DNA of 64,000 nt from Dromaius novaehollandiae (lineage: Eukaryota; Chordata; Aves; Casuariiformes; Dromaiidae). The notes under the pieces were generated by a model, which saw nothing but the letters and a program-made list of their open reading frames with translations, ran no database searches and was not told where the DNA came from. The stretch is taken from contig NC_088099.1 of the NCBI RefSeq assembly GCF_036370855.1, forward strand, positions 154,350,517 through 154,414,516. The letters are read 5' to 3'. The position numbers and the translations under genes are program-made. Below, one piece after another: positions 1 to 13,332 of this stretch (its first letter is position 1; every line of letters begins with the position of its first letter).

Positions 1-116
1 TGGCCCACACTTAGTAAAGTTTTGTGAGGAACTATATGGTATGAACTGTCTGTGTAGCACAGTACACACCTAAATGCCCTAAAAACCTCATTCTGACAGA
101 GAAGCAAGAGAATGCC

Positions 117-126
117 TTTATTTATT
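117..126 (-). terminator. AATAAATAAA poly(A)-type signal downstream of the 402-632 ORF
   Basis: Two overlapping AATAAA hexamers on the minus strand lie about 280 bp beyond the stop of the candidate exon. Such hexamers occur by chance in AT-rich DNA, so the support is positional only. Confidence 0.3.
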
Positions 127-401
127 CGCTATGTCAAACATTACGCAGTCTGACTCAAAATCTAAAGTTAGGCGTTAAAATAAAAAGGCCTGACTTTTAC
201 TGCCACTACTACTTTGTGCAGACTTGTTCAAAATAAAGGAATAAAAAAAATTAAAAACATCAAAAACTGCACAGCTCTGGAAAAACAAAACATATCAGTA
301 TGGAAGACTAAAAAAAAAGGTACGAACTGACAGTATCTAAATTTGTTTCTTTTAATAGATAAATGTCTGTGATTATCACAAAAGGGGTAGAGCCAGCAGT
401 T

Positions 402-632
402 TTACTGAAGAGCCCTCGACTGAAGGGTGCTCACTCTCTCCCTAGGTTTGCCCGAATTGGATGACTGCAGGGCCAGCTCATCTGCTTGCTTTGCCAGCAG
501 GGCACTAAGGGATGGCTGAGAAACGATGGTCTCAATCATTGATGGGGAGAGGGAGAGCTGTGCTCGGATACTGGCTGTGTTTCTAATGCTGTAGTTTGAA
601 TGCTTGCCAATGACCGGCATAGCTTTATCTCA
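402..632 (-). CDS. Unidentified candidate terminal exon on the minus strand
   Basis: A 72-codon open frame (ATG at 618-620, stop at 402-404) reads like protein rather than random sequence. It includes KHSNYSIRNTASIRAQLSL, then SPSMIETIVSQPSLSALLAK and QADELALQSS. The frame is preceded on the gene strand by TTTTGCTTTCTCCAG, a good acceptor at 633-635. If that AG is used in phase 0 the first codon is TGA, so a second AG three bases on (exon from 628) or a start inside the exon would be needed. An AATAAATAAA signal lies about 280 bp downstream. I do not recognise the protein. In human the next coding gene on this side of EIF3H is TRPS1, and this does not resemble it. It could be the last exon of an unnamed gene, a retrocopy fragment or chance. 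Confidence 0.3.
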
Positions 633-3600
633 CTGGAGAAAGCAAAATCATTCAGTACAACACCTGAAATCTCAGAGCTGTCTCAGATAAATGAGTTTTT
701 AAATCAACTTAAAACACGACTAAGGTTACTCGTGTGGGTTCAGATGCCCAGCTCGCAGGTGTCCTCAGGTTAAACAGGTACTTGAGGGCAACCTGCATCT
801 TAATTACCCACTTAAATGAAAAAGAAAACAAAATGAAAATGATAAGAACATATCAAAGATGCTCCAATTTTGTCACTATTTCAATCCACAGCACAGAGTT
901 CAATACTGCTGCCGTCTCCTCTGGATTGACCTCCAGTCAAGCTGTTTCCATTTCATTCTTAGTGGTAGCTAGCATGTTTTAACGCAGTGAGTTGCATACT
1001 GAAAACTGAATGCAGAAGTGGAGTTCTGCAGTGCTATTAAAGCTTATTCAAAAAGAGACTCACACACATGGACTGAAACAGAGACCACTGGACAAAGCAG
1101 GGTGGTATCAGGGAGAAACTTTGAGATCAGGGGCTCAACGAAGAGCCTGGGGTCCAGCATCGCTGGCAAGGCTGCCTGAATGCTCCAGTTCTCAAGAAGG
1201 TGTCTGTGAACTATTATCTTGGAAAAAGTTTCCTATTCCACCAATTTCATTTCCATTTAACACTGTGTCTTTTCAAATCTCCACTTTCTCTCTTCCCAGC
1301 TCACCAGCATTGCCTAGCTGCTTGCTATAGACTCCAGGCTCCTCACACTCATGATTTTTCCACCTAGTTTCAGCCTCCCCTGTGCTGCACTCTTCCCCAC
1401 TCAATAATATGGAAAATCAACATTTATGTCTGCCTTTAACGTCTTCCTCGCACATGGCCATTCCAGTCAGCTCATTTGCTAGGGAAGAAAGTTAGCTCTG
1501 CACCTTTCTCATTCCTCCCCTTCCTTTTCTTCTACCCCCAAAACTTTCCTAAATGGCCCACCTCTTTGCTTATCATCTTAACTATCATCTTCCTACCTCT
1601 GCTCTTGAGATCTGCCCTTCTGTTTCCAAGCTTCCTTCTAGAGTCCTCCATGTAACCACAATCTCTCACTGCTGAAAGCACAACAGTCTTTAAAAAAACA
1701 AAATCCAGAAGCAGTTTTCAACCCTTCCATGTTCTGATCTCCAGAAGGGAAGATCAATATACTTGAGTGACCATTAATCTTGAAGTAACCCCGTTGATAG
1801 TTTTCAAGCTTCATTTAATTTCTTTGGCAAACCAGACTTTCTTAAGACAATCTGTGGTGGGCACTCAGCTTATTAATTGCTGTAGAATACCTTGGCCCAT
1901 AGCTAGCAAAGCTTTTTATGATCAATCTGAACCAAATTACCCTTGCTGAAAAACTAAAATATTCAAAACCATGCCCATTAGAATAAAAGAAAATCCTCTT
2001 TTTTTTTTGTCATCTGCTATATATGATGAGTAAGAAAGGTTCCATTCTTCCCTTTCATAACACACTTTGGGGACAGAAGGGATTCAGGAAGGAAAAGACT
2101 ACACGACAGATGATGATCTTCATCGGGCTCCAGGAGTGATGAGGTACCTACTTGCCAGAAGGTTTCTTCTCCAGCAGCACCAGAGCAAACGGCTCCTCTG
2201 CCACATGCCCCCCCCCCCCCAGACGATTTGGTTTCAGTATACTCAATCCCTTCAGAAATCACCATCTTCTATAAAACATCTGACATTCAGGAAACTCATC
2301 TCTTTGCCCATCAGCTGCTGCCACTTGCTCCTCAGGAAAGGGAGCACTCAGTCATTGTGCCCCAGTCAGTGGTGGACATGTCCTGGAGCAGGTGGTAACG
2401 GGGGCTGAAGCGGTGGCAGCCATGGGCCACAACGGAGAGGGCTTCCTGGCTCACTGCAGTGCCCCAGCGTGCAGTTTTGCATGCTACATCCTGCAGGAGC
2501 CCTGAGCTACCCTTCCCTCATCCCACTGGGTTAGAGTACCTTTTCCCATCACCTCTTCACTTCAGCCAGCCCCAGCCCTCCCCTGGCTTTCTCCTCTCCT
2601 TTCTTTCCCTTGCTTTTATCCAAGCGTCTTTTCCAAAAACTCCTGTGTGCCACAGCGGCTCATTCCTCGATGCATGCACACCCACCTTCTCCAGCACAAG
2701 TCTGACTCCCTGCATCCTGCTTCCCCAGGCTCTTGCAGTCCATGACGAAATGCTGAGTACAGCTGGATTTTCAAAAGCAATGGTAAACTGTGCTGAGAAA
2801 TGGCATGACCTAGCAGCAGTTTCAAGCATTCATAATGTAACATAACAAGGAAATTGATGAGGCCTGAAAAGAAAAAAATCCTCTCTGTATCAGGCTCCCA
2901 ATAATTCTCTGGGATGGGTCCTGGCTTTTTTTGACATGCTGAATGATAGAGCTGGAGAAAAGTGAGAGCAGTCATCTCGGGGCACATAAGAGGCAGTTAC
3001 GATCTGGAGTTGTGAAGACTTCATTCAGAGGAACAAATAAAGCCATGAATCAAAGTTAAAGGTGGCAAAAGGGCTATTACACATGAAATAAGCAACCATG
3101 TCTTTAATGAGATTGTAACCCTAGATTTATTTTCTCATCTCCATACCGAGGACTTCAGGTGCGTAATTCCCCATTAGCACTAATGGGACGTGCACAATTA
3201 AAGCCCCACACACCAAGATGAGAATGTTGCTATTAACGCTAGTGATGAACCAGCTTCAGAGAGGTTCACCCAGTTAGCTCAGCAGAGTGCTCCAAAACAG
3301 AGTTGCTCATTTGTAGCTGGATCTGACCACTCTGTAGGGTCATCGTTTATGAGCACTTACTGTGAATTCTCTGGAAGATGGATATGAGCATGCAGATAAT
3401 CTGTCTTTTGGGGTTGGATGTTACCCCTGTCCCTGCACATTTTCTGGGATGTCAGCTTTCCTCTGCAGGCTCGTACTCTACAACCACATCCAGTAAATCT
3501 CTTCACTTCAATTCGTGCCACCCCCCACTTTCAAACTGAGGCAGAAGCAGCCTTCCCACCCCCAAACATATTGAAACCTCTCACCTCCTCTTTACTTTCT

Positions 3601-5549
3601 GGTATATCATGTGGAACGATGCACAGACCGAGCAGATTGGCTCAGCTCATCAATACGACAGATTTTTCTGCAATGATCTCTGCCTGAAGGTTGTCTATAC
3701 CATACACAGCAGAGCAGCACAAAAGTACTCAAGGTAGGATACCACAGCAGTCCAGTGAGATTAGCAAAGAGCTGAGGTGAGTTAACCTAGCCAAAGCTTC
3801 ATCCTACTGAACTGCCTCTTGCCCCCAAGCTAGCGCAGGGTTGGCCTATGCCTTGACAGCAGCTCTGCTGCTCCTATCCCTGAAAAATATCTAGAACTGA
3901 AAAACAAAGTGAAACAGCATTGGAGATACTCTGGCTTTATATGGGGACAAAAAAATTGCCTATTGTGTACAAAATAGAGGACAAAATATCTCAGCACTTT
4001 AGATCTGTAGATGTCTCATCTGCATTTAGGAGTACAGCATACAGTACTATACCAGAGTGATGATACACTAGGCAAAATGCTAGGATGCTGCTTGTTTACC
4101 TGCTGTTTAATGGTGGCACCATGAGCAATCACCAGTTGAAAAGGGCTGTAGTTTATATTATTACATTTTTTAGCAAGCAATGTAGACAATATTTTTGGAA
4201 TTGCTTTCTTGTCAGTGAATAGTAAAAGCAATTCAAATCTGAATAACGCCACAGCAAATCACGGTGGTGAAAGAATTAAGTGCAGAGGCTGGAAACAGAA
4301 CTACAATGATAAAGCATTAAATACCAATATGACTTTAGCTATTATATTATGCTCTCCCAAGAGCTGTAATTCTTTAGATATATGAACTATTCAGAAAAAT
4401 GGAATTGAACCCTTCATCATTTTTTCTATCGTATTAAAAATGTAATTTTACATTAAACATTGTAATATTTATATTCTTAGTACTCACAGATTTTAACAGT
4501 ACAAAATTCTAACATCTGCTGAAAAGTCCATGTTCACACAGAATTCAACAGAGTTTTACCATCAGTGTTAGTGGCAGTAGGATTAAGCCCAGAAGTCTTA
4601 AATCTGATAGACATTAAAGATGGAGAAAATTTACTGGTTAATCTAATTTAGCTAGCACAAGAACATTCTCTACAAAGCCAAGGTTATTAATGGCAGCACA
4701 AGTAGCTGCATTCATGTGGAGGCTACTTAACATTTTCCATTGTAATACTCAGCTTCAGGATAACTTTGAACAATTCAGGCTAAACATTCCTGATGTTAGC
4801 TGTCTGACTAATGCGATCTTTTTTGGGAAGCTTTTGCTCAAGGGACTCAGCTATTTCTAAGATTGAGGTTACAGGGGGGAAAAAAAAAAAGCAGGCGGAG
4901 GGGAAGCAAACTAGTTTCACACAAAAAGCTCTGGTGCTTCCACAAAGTAAAACAAGGGTTTGAATTTTCAGCAGAGTATCACAAAGATGACCAAGAAGCA
5001 AGGAATGCTGAAAAAGAGCACAGAATATGGGTGGAAAGAAAGAAAGTGGTGAGTTAATTACAGAGCTAAGAGACATAAGAAATTGAAAGCAGGTGCTAGG
5101 AAGAGTTTAGGCAGCAACCTTGCCCGGCTGATGGGGTTACAAGGCTAAGAGCGCTCACACCTACACGTCTTGGCCTCAACACCGCTTTGCTGTTTGGCAA
5201 GTAGCTAAGAAACCTGTTAACGCCCTTCTGCTCTCAGGTCCCTCCATACAGTAGGTAACTGCATCATGCTATACCACTTTCTACTCTTTTAGCTGTAGAA
5301 GGGGATAACCGTACTTCCAATACAGCTCCCAGTGAGAGCCAGCATGGCAGCCGATACAGTTTCACAGCATAAAACCTGCTTCACTGAGCTTTGGAAGTTT
5401 GAGCCCTTGAAAGACAGGAAAAACTTGAATTGTCAGTGCAATCTTTATCCAGTTACTCAGCACACAACCTTTTAATGGCATAATCATGCACCATTTTCTC
5501 CATGAGATGTAATAATCAGGCAATTACACTTAGATTCTCCAAATGATAT
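633..5549. other. Intergenic region, no gene recognised
   Basis: Short open frames on both strands here (for example 1010-1330, 2067-2408, 2459-2845) resemble no family I know, overlap each other on opposite strands and lack supporting splice context. They are treated as chance. Contents include a 13-base C tract at 2208-2220. At about 4535-4600, a stretch reading GAGTTTTACCATCAGTG with GGATTAAGCCCA resembles the tail of an old amniote interspersed repeat, at low certainty. Confidence 0.6.
2208..2220. repeat. Poly(C) tract, 13 bp
   Basis: An uninterrupted run of 13 cytosines. It is one of five G/C homopolymers of 13 or more bases in the window. Confidence 0.9.
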
Positions 5550-5800
5550 CAAGGCCCTGCTGAGCATGGGCTGAACTGAGCCCATTAAGCACTTTATGTG
5601 CATGTGACAGACACTGTCTTTAAGGAGCTTACACTCTAAAAATACAAAAGAGACAGAATTGATAATATTCCTATTGTAGTGGAGAACTGAAGTGCAGGGA
5701 GTAAATGATCTGCTCAGGCCCATAAAATGAACTTGCCATAGAGCACAAAGCTATCTGGATCTCCTGAATCTAGGTTTAGAAATGGGATTCCCTTCTAGAC
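5550..5800 (-). repeat. Ancient MIR/CORE-SINE-like relic, reverse orientation
   Basis: The plus strand reads AAGGAGCTTACACTCTAA, then GAACTGAAGTGCAGGGAG, then GATCTGCTCAGGCCCATAAA, then GGATCTCCTGAATCTAGGTT. These follow the order of a reversed MIR (AGAGCTTACA..., GAGGCACAGAGAGG..., GACTTGCCCAAGGTCACA..., CAGGTCTCCTGACTC). Divergence is high. The family is recalled from memory, and no alignment was run. Confidence 0.5.
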
Positions 5801-8800
5801 TCATGTCTAGATTGCCAAGCAGCTGCAAAATATGAAGCAGTCAGTATGTTTTGTATCAAGAACAATTTCCATTTATATATATTAAAAAAAATACATTCAC
5901 CAATTTCTACCAATATTACTACTTACAACACTAGTAACAGGAGCGGCAAATTCACAGCTCCTGTCTGACTGTCAACGATGGTGGGAAAACGAGCTCGTGG
6001 CTAGTAGGCTACAAGATAGGGACAAACTTTTCTCCAGGCTTGGTGGTTTCCTCCTTTGAGACTGCTCAGCCTGTAGCCTATGTCCTATTTCCCCTCCTTT
6101 AATGAGAAAAGCCCTCCTACTTTATGTAAAAGAAAAGCAAAGATTCAGTTGTCCCAAGAAAGGAAGCAGCAGCGGCCACCTACAAAGGGGATGAGAAGTT
6201 TCAGGTAAATGCCAGACTAGAGCAGCTTTAGTCATTTGTTTTAAGATAGCTGAAAATGCCATAAATACACAGAAGTTTCTTCTAATAATATTGTGACTTA
6301 ATGAAAATTCTTGTGACTAAGAAAAATATTCACATTAACAAACATTATGGGATTTGGCTCTTACACTAGTGTATGTAATTTGCAGACAGCTACAATCTTG
6401 TCACTTTGGGAACGTGTTATTGGTTTAGCTCTTGATCCAACAGCTCCTTTTCATCTCATAGACCTCCTTATTTCCCTTCTACAAAGATGTATAAAATTAA
6501 AATGCCTGGTTACCCTTTCCATGTAGAAAATTTTCCTTTCAGAGTGGAGATTCATTAAAGATTCATTAAAGTCTTAAGAAAATCAATCAGTGAACAAGCA
6601 AGAGTTTTCCATTTTTAAGTTGTTGGTTCTACTCTAGTCTACATTATTTACCCCATGATGGATTTTGGTAATCCATGTGAACCCAGATCTGTACAGCTTT
6701 CATTGGCATTTGTCTGCTTTACACATACACCGTAATAGTCACAGTTGTAGATAATATCAGCATAAGTAAACAGTTATTTTTAGCTTAGTTTCCTAAAAAA
6801 ATAGGCTTATGCGGTTTTGCTGTCTCTTAACTCCACTCTAGTAACTTTTAAACTCATTTGTCTAATTCAGCTAAATCTGAGCTATCAATAGGCTCAGATC
6901 CTAAGATCACACAACAGACCTGCGTGACACATAGCCCAAGAGGCTGACTAGCACATTCAAAAGAGGGAAGATAAGAAACACTTAGGGGGGGAGCTGAAGG
7001 TTGTGTGGCATTTGTGTAGGAGTCATCGTAAAAAGCTATTTGTGGTTGAACTAAAGACCAAAAAGCCACAAGAAACCAAGACCATAAATGCTTGTGCTCG
7101 CATACATAACTGTAGAAAGTGCTCTACCAGAAATGACAAGCTATTATTTTTTTTCTGAGGCCTTTTTTGAAGGCAAAGTTGTAGTAGAAACATCAGAATA
7201 TGACTTAAGGAGTCATGTCAGAAATTATGAAATTAAATGGGACCCTGTATTCCATGTGTACAAGAAGCTAGCATTGTTGAAGCTCATAATTGCTAGCTCT
7301 TTTGGAAGCCATTTTTTTCACAGCTAGTAAAAATGTACTTGCCTACCTGAATACTGAGTTATGTTAAATGTTATAGGAATTAATATGACTGCATTTTTTG
7401 CTTAAGGTATGTACATAGAATTTGGTATGGAATTCACACATTTGGTCCAAAGCAGAAACTGCTGAAATGTTACAATCTGTTGTAAGACAGACTAGCCTTG
7501 ATCATCACATTGCTTACTTCTTGCCCTAAAATATATACAGTCATCATCAGATTTCACTCTCAGGCATATTTATTATCACAGCTTGAAACAGGCAAGACTA
7601 CTGCCACTGGTACATTCCGATTATGTAATACGTTTTCCTGTCTTGGATGCAATCTATAAACTAAAAATTAAGCTTACTGATGTTAAAGAAGCTAAGTGAA
7701 TGATTTGGGAAGAAGGAAAAAAGAAAGGTTTTGCAACAAACAAAAACTACATCAAATCTTTCAGTGATTTGTTTTCAAATGTCAGGATATGCAAACATTG
7801 GATGTGGGATGAGACTCCTCAATCTTTCAATCAGTTTTCAGCTTTGTAACCTGTTTGGAATGACTCTCATTCTGTCAGCTTTACTGAGACATAAAAGCTG
7901 AAATCACACACTGGATGAAGAAAATAGCACATGGGTTTTTTTTTATATAAAACTAAACTGCATTGCTCAAATACAGGAAAAAATTTCAGTCAAAAGCTTT
8001 GACGCATCATACTATATTTAAGGAACACCACCCTCAATAATACTGACAGATTAAAAAATTGATCGTTTAGAACAATGGAAATCCTCATTGTACACATTCT
8101 TTTCATCTGATAAGTTTTTGAAGTCTTTAGCTGTGTTTCTGCTGGATAAATGCACTGCTACCCTTCACGGTTTAGTTTACTGACACCACGATGCCTTTTA
8201 ATATCACTGTAAAACTGATCTGGCTATTTTTCCACATATAAATGTTTGCTTTAATTGAAATAAGGCATTAACTTTTCTTTCACTAAGGAGCCTTTTGCCA
8301 AAGCTGTTGTTTTTAATGCCATCCTTAACAGCTCTGTACAATTTGCTACTGCTCAGCATATGATGAGTTGTGTCAACAGCAATCTGTTCTGTCAATTAAA
8401 AGATCAAAAAATAAAACACAGGCCCAACTTTGTATAAACCTCCTTCAAGTTGTAAAGTTGGTATGAAATCCTTTTGAATCACTCACACTGGAGTGGCACC
8501 AAGTACCACCAGCACCATTACTTTCTGAGCGGTGCCAAGGCATTCAGTCCCTAACACCACAAGATTAAGGGCATGCGAAAGCTTAACCCACAAGCATGCC
8601 TGACAACCAATCTACCAAAATTTCCACCGTGACTTTACTGTTCTGCTCACAAAATCTAAAACATATCCTCAACTGCAGACAAGGCTTTCCAGAAGAATTC
8701 AAGGAAAAGTAAAGCACCTAATGCACAGACATCAGCAGCATTTTCCTCTTGCTTAAAAATTAACAACCTATGGTTAAAATCTGAAGATAAATTAAAAGCA

Positions 8801-11800
8801 AGTAAAAAAGTGCAGAAGGAAACACACAGGTATGAAAAATCATGAGACACATATATATTTCACCATAGAGCTGGCAACCTGGATAAGAAGCGGTCTTACA
8901 GAGAGCAATTCAATTTCTCTTACTGCACACGTTGCACATATTTAGGCTGGCAACATTATTTGCCTCATCAGCCCCCAATGACTTCTTAACAGAGCACCAA
9001 GAGTTCTTGCAGTCCATTCACCATCAAGTGACAACCATCAAGTAGAGCTTGCTTCTTAGAGATGTTTCAGATCATCATCAGTGATCTGCCACATCAGAGA
9101 TTTCTCGGAAGGCAAAAAATCAGGCGAGACCAAACAACAGGAAGATGAAAAAATGACTCGATGCTCAGGAATTTACAAAGCATAAAGGGCATAGACATAC
9201 AGACTTCAGATGTTCTTTACAAGTGTTTTGGCTGCCGCTGCCAATCCCATCTGATGTCTTCACTAATCCAGAACAGGACATCTGCAACATCGCCCAAGTC
9301 TCCTCCACTGTGCATTCTGTATGGTTGTTTACATCTGCACAACCAGTGCAATTTTTATTTGGCAGTATCTTACTCTGTTCAGTTCTGCACAGAAGTCCAG
9401 ACTGACAAGATGCAGAAGAGTAGAGAGTCAAATTCTAAAAAGTTTGAGTATCTGGGGAAAATATTGTGTAGAACTGAGGAGAAAAAGAACATGATAATAC
9501 ATGTAGAATAACTGCATAAAGCAGCCCAGGTTTCCTCCAGTTCCTATGAGGCCATTCAGCTGCAGAATATTTACAGTCCAGATGGAATTTGGTCCAGCTC
9601 TGAAAATGCCAAAAGGAGAATGGAATACTGTCTTGATGTAGAGATACAGGCACGCCAAGTACATTTAGATTACATTAAAAGCTCTTTCCCATTTGGTTAC
9701 ATTTTCATCAAATATTAACGTTAAAGATAAGAATCTGTAACAATTGTCACAGTCAACCATATCTAAAGAATTACAGATTTTCTTTCAGTTCACCCAAGTA
9801 GATAGTCCAAAGTTTAGTGTCCTTTTTCTATTGCCTGTCCTGAAGATAACCTCAGGAAAGTCAGTATAACTGGACACATTTCAGATTGTTCAAAAGGCTC
9901 AGAGATGAACCTATCCCACTTTGCCTAAAAGCACACATGGTCCACTGCTGTGACTCCTCAGGGAGAGTGTTATCCTCTAACCATGGGAACAGTAACTTTC
10001 TAACCATTTACAAGTACTTCATCCACCCTACCCTACATGTGTAAAAATGGTATGTTTTGTCTATACGTGAAAACGGAGTTGGGGTAGAGGACCACACTCT
10101 GCTGTAAGTAGGTAGTCATGGCAATATGACCAAGCTAGGGCTACAGTTTGGGGAGAGGGCTTCCCACATAGGCTCAAATTATTAGTACAATTAGTGCATT
10201 TTACTAGTAGCACTGGAACAGAGGCAGTAAACATCACAGTAAAATTAGAGCTATACTGGTAAAGATCCCAAATATCAAAGACTTAGAAGAAATAATGTTT
10301 TTTCAGCATCAAAACTACAATAGCCATCCCTTTTTTCTACTTCAAACCTCACCTTTGAAAAGCTTTTACAACATTTAGCTTAAAAGACTTGCCGTAAGAT
10401 GTGTGCCAATTAGAGATGGATTCCAAACTAGCATATTCTCTTATGATTATAGTTCTGCACAAATAAAAAGCAATTACCAAACAGCAGTTATCTAAACGCA
10501 GATCTGAACAGTTAGGCATGTCACAGGAAAGATGATCGCTAGATGTGGACTACATGAATAATTCACAGGACTGCAGTCTTTCCTGCTGCCCGACTCCTCA
10601 AGAATAGGGCAGTACTTCCCTCCGCACATGGAGTGCATACACATTTCATTTTCACTGTATATACGCATCAGTTCTGGACAGATGACGAAGATGGGACCAC
10701 AGTGCAGAGGCATTGCTTGCCAGAGAAATCACTGACTGAAAAGACCAGCCAATGTCAATAAACAGAAAATGATTCTCTCTATCTCTGGAACAACTGCATG
10801 CAACGTGTGGAAGTCAAGGTCTCCCATGCAGTTCCTCTCATTAGGGCTGATCTTTATGGAAAGCATATAGACTTAGGAACACTGAGTGAGCTTATTCAGA
10901 AAGGAAAATATTTAGTATTGCAGCTCACTACTGATATCAGAATCCATCATCTTTGCGTTATGAAAATGGAGACATATGGAACGCTGACAGACCAAAGCAG
11001 GCCCTCTAGAAAATACAAGGCTTCTTTTGAAGCCTTAATTCTGTATGACTAGTCAACAAAAGTTCTAACATCTCTAGAGGTGTTTTTAAAGACTCTGATG
11101 TCACTGCATATTCATTAGTTTACAGAAAAGCTTTTCACAGACAAGAATGGTGGCAGGGGGGAGATAGTGCTATGATGATCAGAAATGGAAAGCACATGTC
11201 TTATGGTGAATGAGCTGCCCTAGCCTGCTCACATTAGGGCAAGAACAAGAAACAGCCAAGCTCCAGGAATACAGAGCTAGCTGGGACATCTGTTACTGAA
11301 CCCAGCATAGAGACACAGCCCCAGCCCTTGCATCTCTTTTAATTCCTAACCCCACAGTTGTTGATTCTCATTTATAGAGTGACAGCTTTAATTGGCTCTA
11401 GCACCCTTGCTCAAACAGGTTTCATCTGATTTTTTCCCTGTGACAATCTCAGAAGACCAAAGTGTGATTCAGAACAGAACAGTCAACTCATCTCCAAAAT
11501 CTACTCCAGCTTCATTTACTTTTCTATCTCCTTTCCTTGTCTGCCTCAAATTCATACTACCTGTAGAAGCCACAAATCTCTACTTATGCCTTCCATATTC
11601 CTTCATAGACTCTCATCAACATTTAGCACATTCGATTTAGTTACATGAAGTTTACTGATCTTGTTAAACTCCAATATAGTAGACTATTACTGCCCTCCTT
11701 CTCACATTTACATCCCTCATTCTTAAAGAGCTCTGATTCAAAACACACAACTTTTTAACCTATTCCAAGTATTTATTTTGCTAAGATATTCTTTGCAAAC

Positions 11801-13064
11801 CTTCTAATATGTATAATGTAACTTCCGCTTCCTTCTACACACAGTCACTACAGTCAGTCTTCTATTCCCAGTTTATCTAGAAGATAAATTTTTCTACCTT
11901 AAATGCCTCATCTTACTCTAATTACCTGCTCCTACTTCTGTCCCGTGGTTTCTTTGGTCCTTCAGAAAACTAGGAAACTAACACTGTTTGGATTTTATTA
12001 GTATAGGAAAGGAAACTCAATCATGTGGCACAGCAGTGGGATACCTAGCAGATCTTTGATTTCAGATAAGTTCACTGTATGAAAGGTAATGCAAGGGTGC
12101 CCAACGTTTCCAAGGCAAAAGATCAGACTGGCAATTTGCCAGGTACTTGAGGGCTGAACAAAATTTGCATATATATTTACATAAGTACTGCAATCATTAC
12201 AGTTAAGACTGAAAAAATAAGTTCCTAGTCTAAACCCTCAGTTTTCACACACTTCTGACTTTCCAAAACATTCACCTTGGAGGCTGAAATTTTCCATGCT
12301 AGGTTTGTATTTAGAAAATGATGTTCTTTCTAAAAGACCAAACCACTTTCCTTCAGCCATTTTAGGCTCTCAGGACTCATCCACACAGTGACACACAAGA
12401 AAGGCATAAGAACTAAAATCTGATGACACTATGATGCATGAGTTGGCATGTAATAAAACCTTAAATGAACATTATTGTTAAAAAGTAAAGTCTCCCAAGT
12501 TCAGGAATAAAGGCATGTCCAGATGGCAAAGTCAATGTGGAGTAAATATGGTGTCCATTTGCACACTAGCTACTCCAGGTTAAACTACTTCTACAGTTTC
12601 TTTCGTGACAACTTCAGTAACATGAGTGGACTTAAATCCAGCTGGTGGTGGCAATGCAAGATGGGAAAACAGCTTAACATGATATGATGGAGATCAGTCT
12701 CCATATAATATTGCAATAATTTTATATGTTCCAACTGTGAAGCTTAAGAAATACTTGTAATGTGGAAGCTCCATTATACCAGACTGTCCAAATAGATTAA
12801 AAAACAAAAACCAAACAACTCTTAAAAATGATGAGCACATTATGATTTTTAAGTTCTCAACCAAAGCTGGGAAATCATAAAATTTCTTCTGTGAAGTCAG
12901 CTATCTTGAACATTTGTAATAATTTGTTTTTATTTCAGATTCCAAGTTAAATAAAACCTTTATTATTTGCTATGACTAAACATGAATAACTGCCAAGCAT
13001 TTAGAAAACCTGAGTGACCACAGAAAATTTCAGTCCAATCTAGCTAACAAATAAGGAAATACTA
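5801..13064. other. Intergenic region downstream of EIF3H, no gene recognised
   Basis: This is AT-rich sequence with scattered short ORFs and no recognisable domain, tRNA or snRNA. A 12-bp direct duplication (AGATTCATTAA twice) lies near 6548-6570. The longest reading frame is 10798-11052 on the plus strand. I recognise no homology in it and it has no exon-like borders. Around 12090-12160, a stretch starting GGGTGCCCAACG is reminiscent of hAT-type DNA transposon ends but too weak to call. Confidence 0.6.
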
Positions 13065-13234
13065 AAATATTAAAATTTGTCTTTATTTTTTCTTAGATGA
13101 GAGTTCTACACAAACCAAGGTGACTCTGTTTTACAATATTCTTCTCCCAATATACCAAATTTTCAAGAAGATCATGAACAGTATAAAACTGTAAATAACT
13201 CTTTTTTTCTGATGAGGGTTATAGCAAAGTTTCT
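13065..13234 (-). other. EIF3H: EIF3H 3' untranslated region (inferred)
   Basis: About 150-170 bp lie between the stop codon and the expected cleavage point downstream of the poly(A) signal. The sequence is AT-rich. From memory, the human EIF3H 3'UTR is similarly short. The cleavage position is inferred from the signal only. Confidence 0.7.
13082..13087 (-). terminator. Poly(A) signal AATAAA of EIF3H
   Basis: The plus strand reads TTTATT, which is AATAAA on the gene strand, about 150 nt after the stop codon within CTAAGAAAAAATAAAGAC. Another AATAAA on the same strand, about 120 bp farther on near 12958-12963, is a possible distal site. Confidence 0.75.
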
Positions 13235-13332
13235 TCAGTTGTTGTAATCTTGGAGAGCCTGAGCCATGAAAAGTTTGCCCAGGTTCTGTGCATTGAACTC
13301 CTTAATATTCTGGCAGTAGGTATTAATTTGAC
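13235..13332 (-). CDS. EIF3H: EIF3H exon 8, terminal coding part (G321 split to stop)
   Basis: 98 bp of coding sequence end in TGA at 13235-13237, after acceptor ATTGACAG. The translation [20 protein letters not shown] then [11 protein letters not shown] is the recognisable C-terminus of eIF3h. From memory, human has Thr and Glu where this copy has Asn (FNAQ) and Asp (LQDY). The match to this C-terminal signature identified the gene. Confidence 0.98.

Noticed and set aside
10798..11052. 84-codon plus-strand frame in the intergenic region
   Set aside because: No recognised family, no exon-like borders and no neighbouring exons.
12085..12165. Possible hAT terminus (GGGTGCCCAACG...)
   Set aside because: Similarity covers only a few bases, and no second terminus or target duplication is visible.
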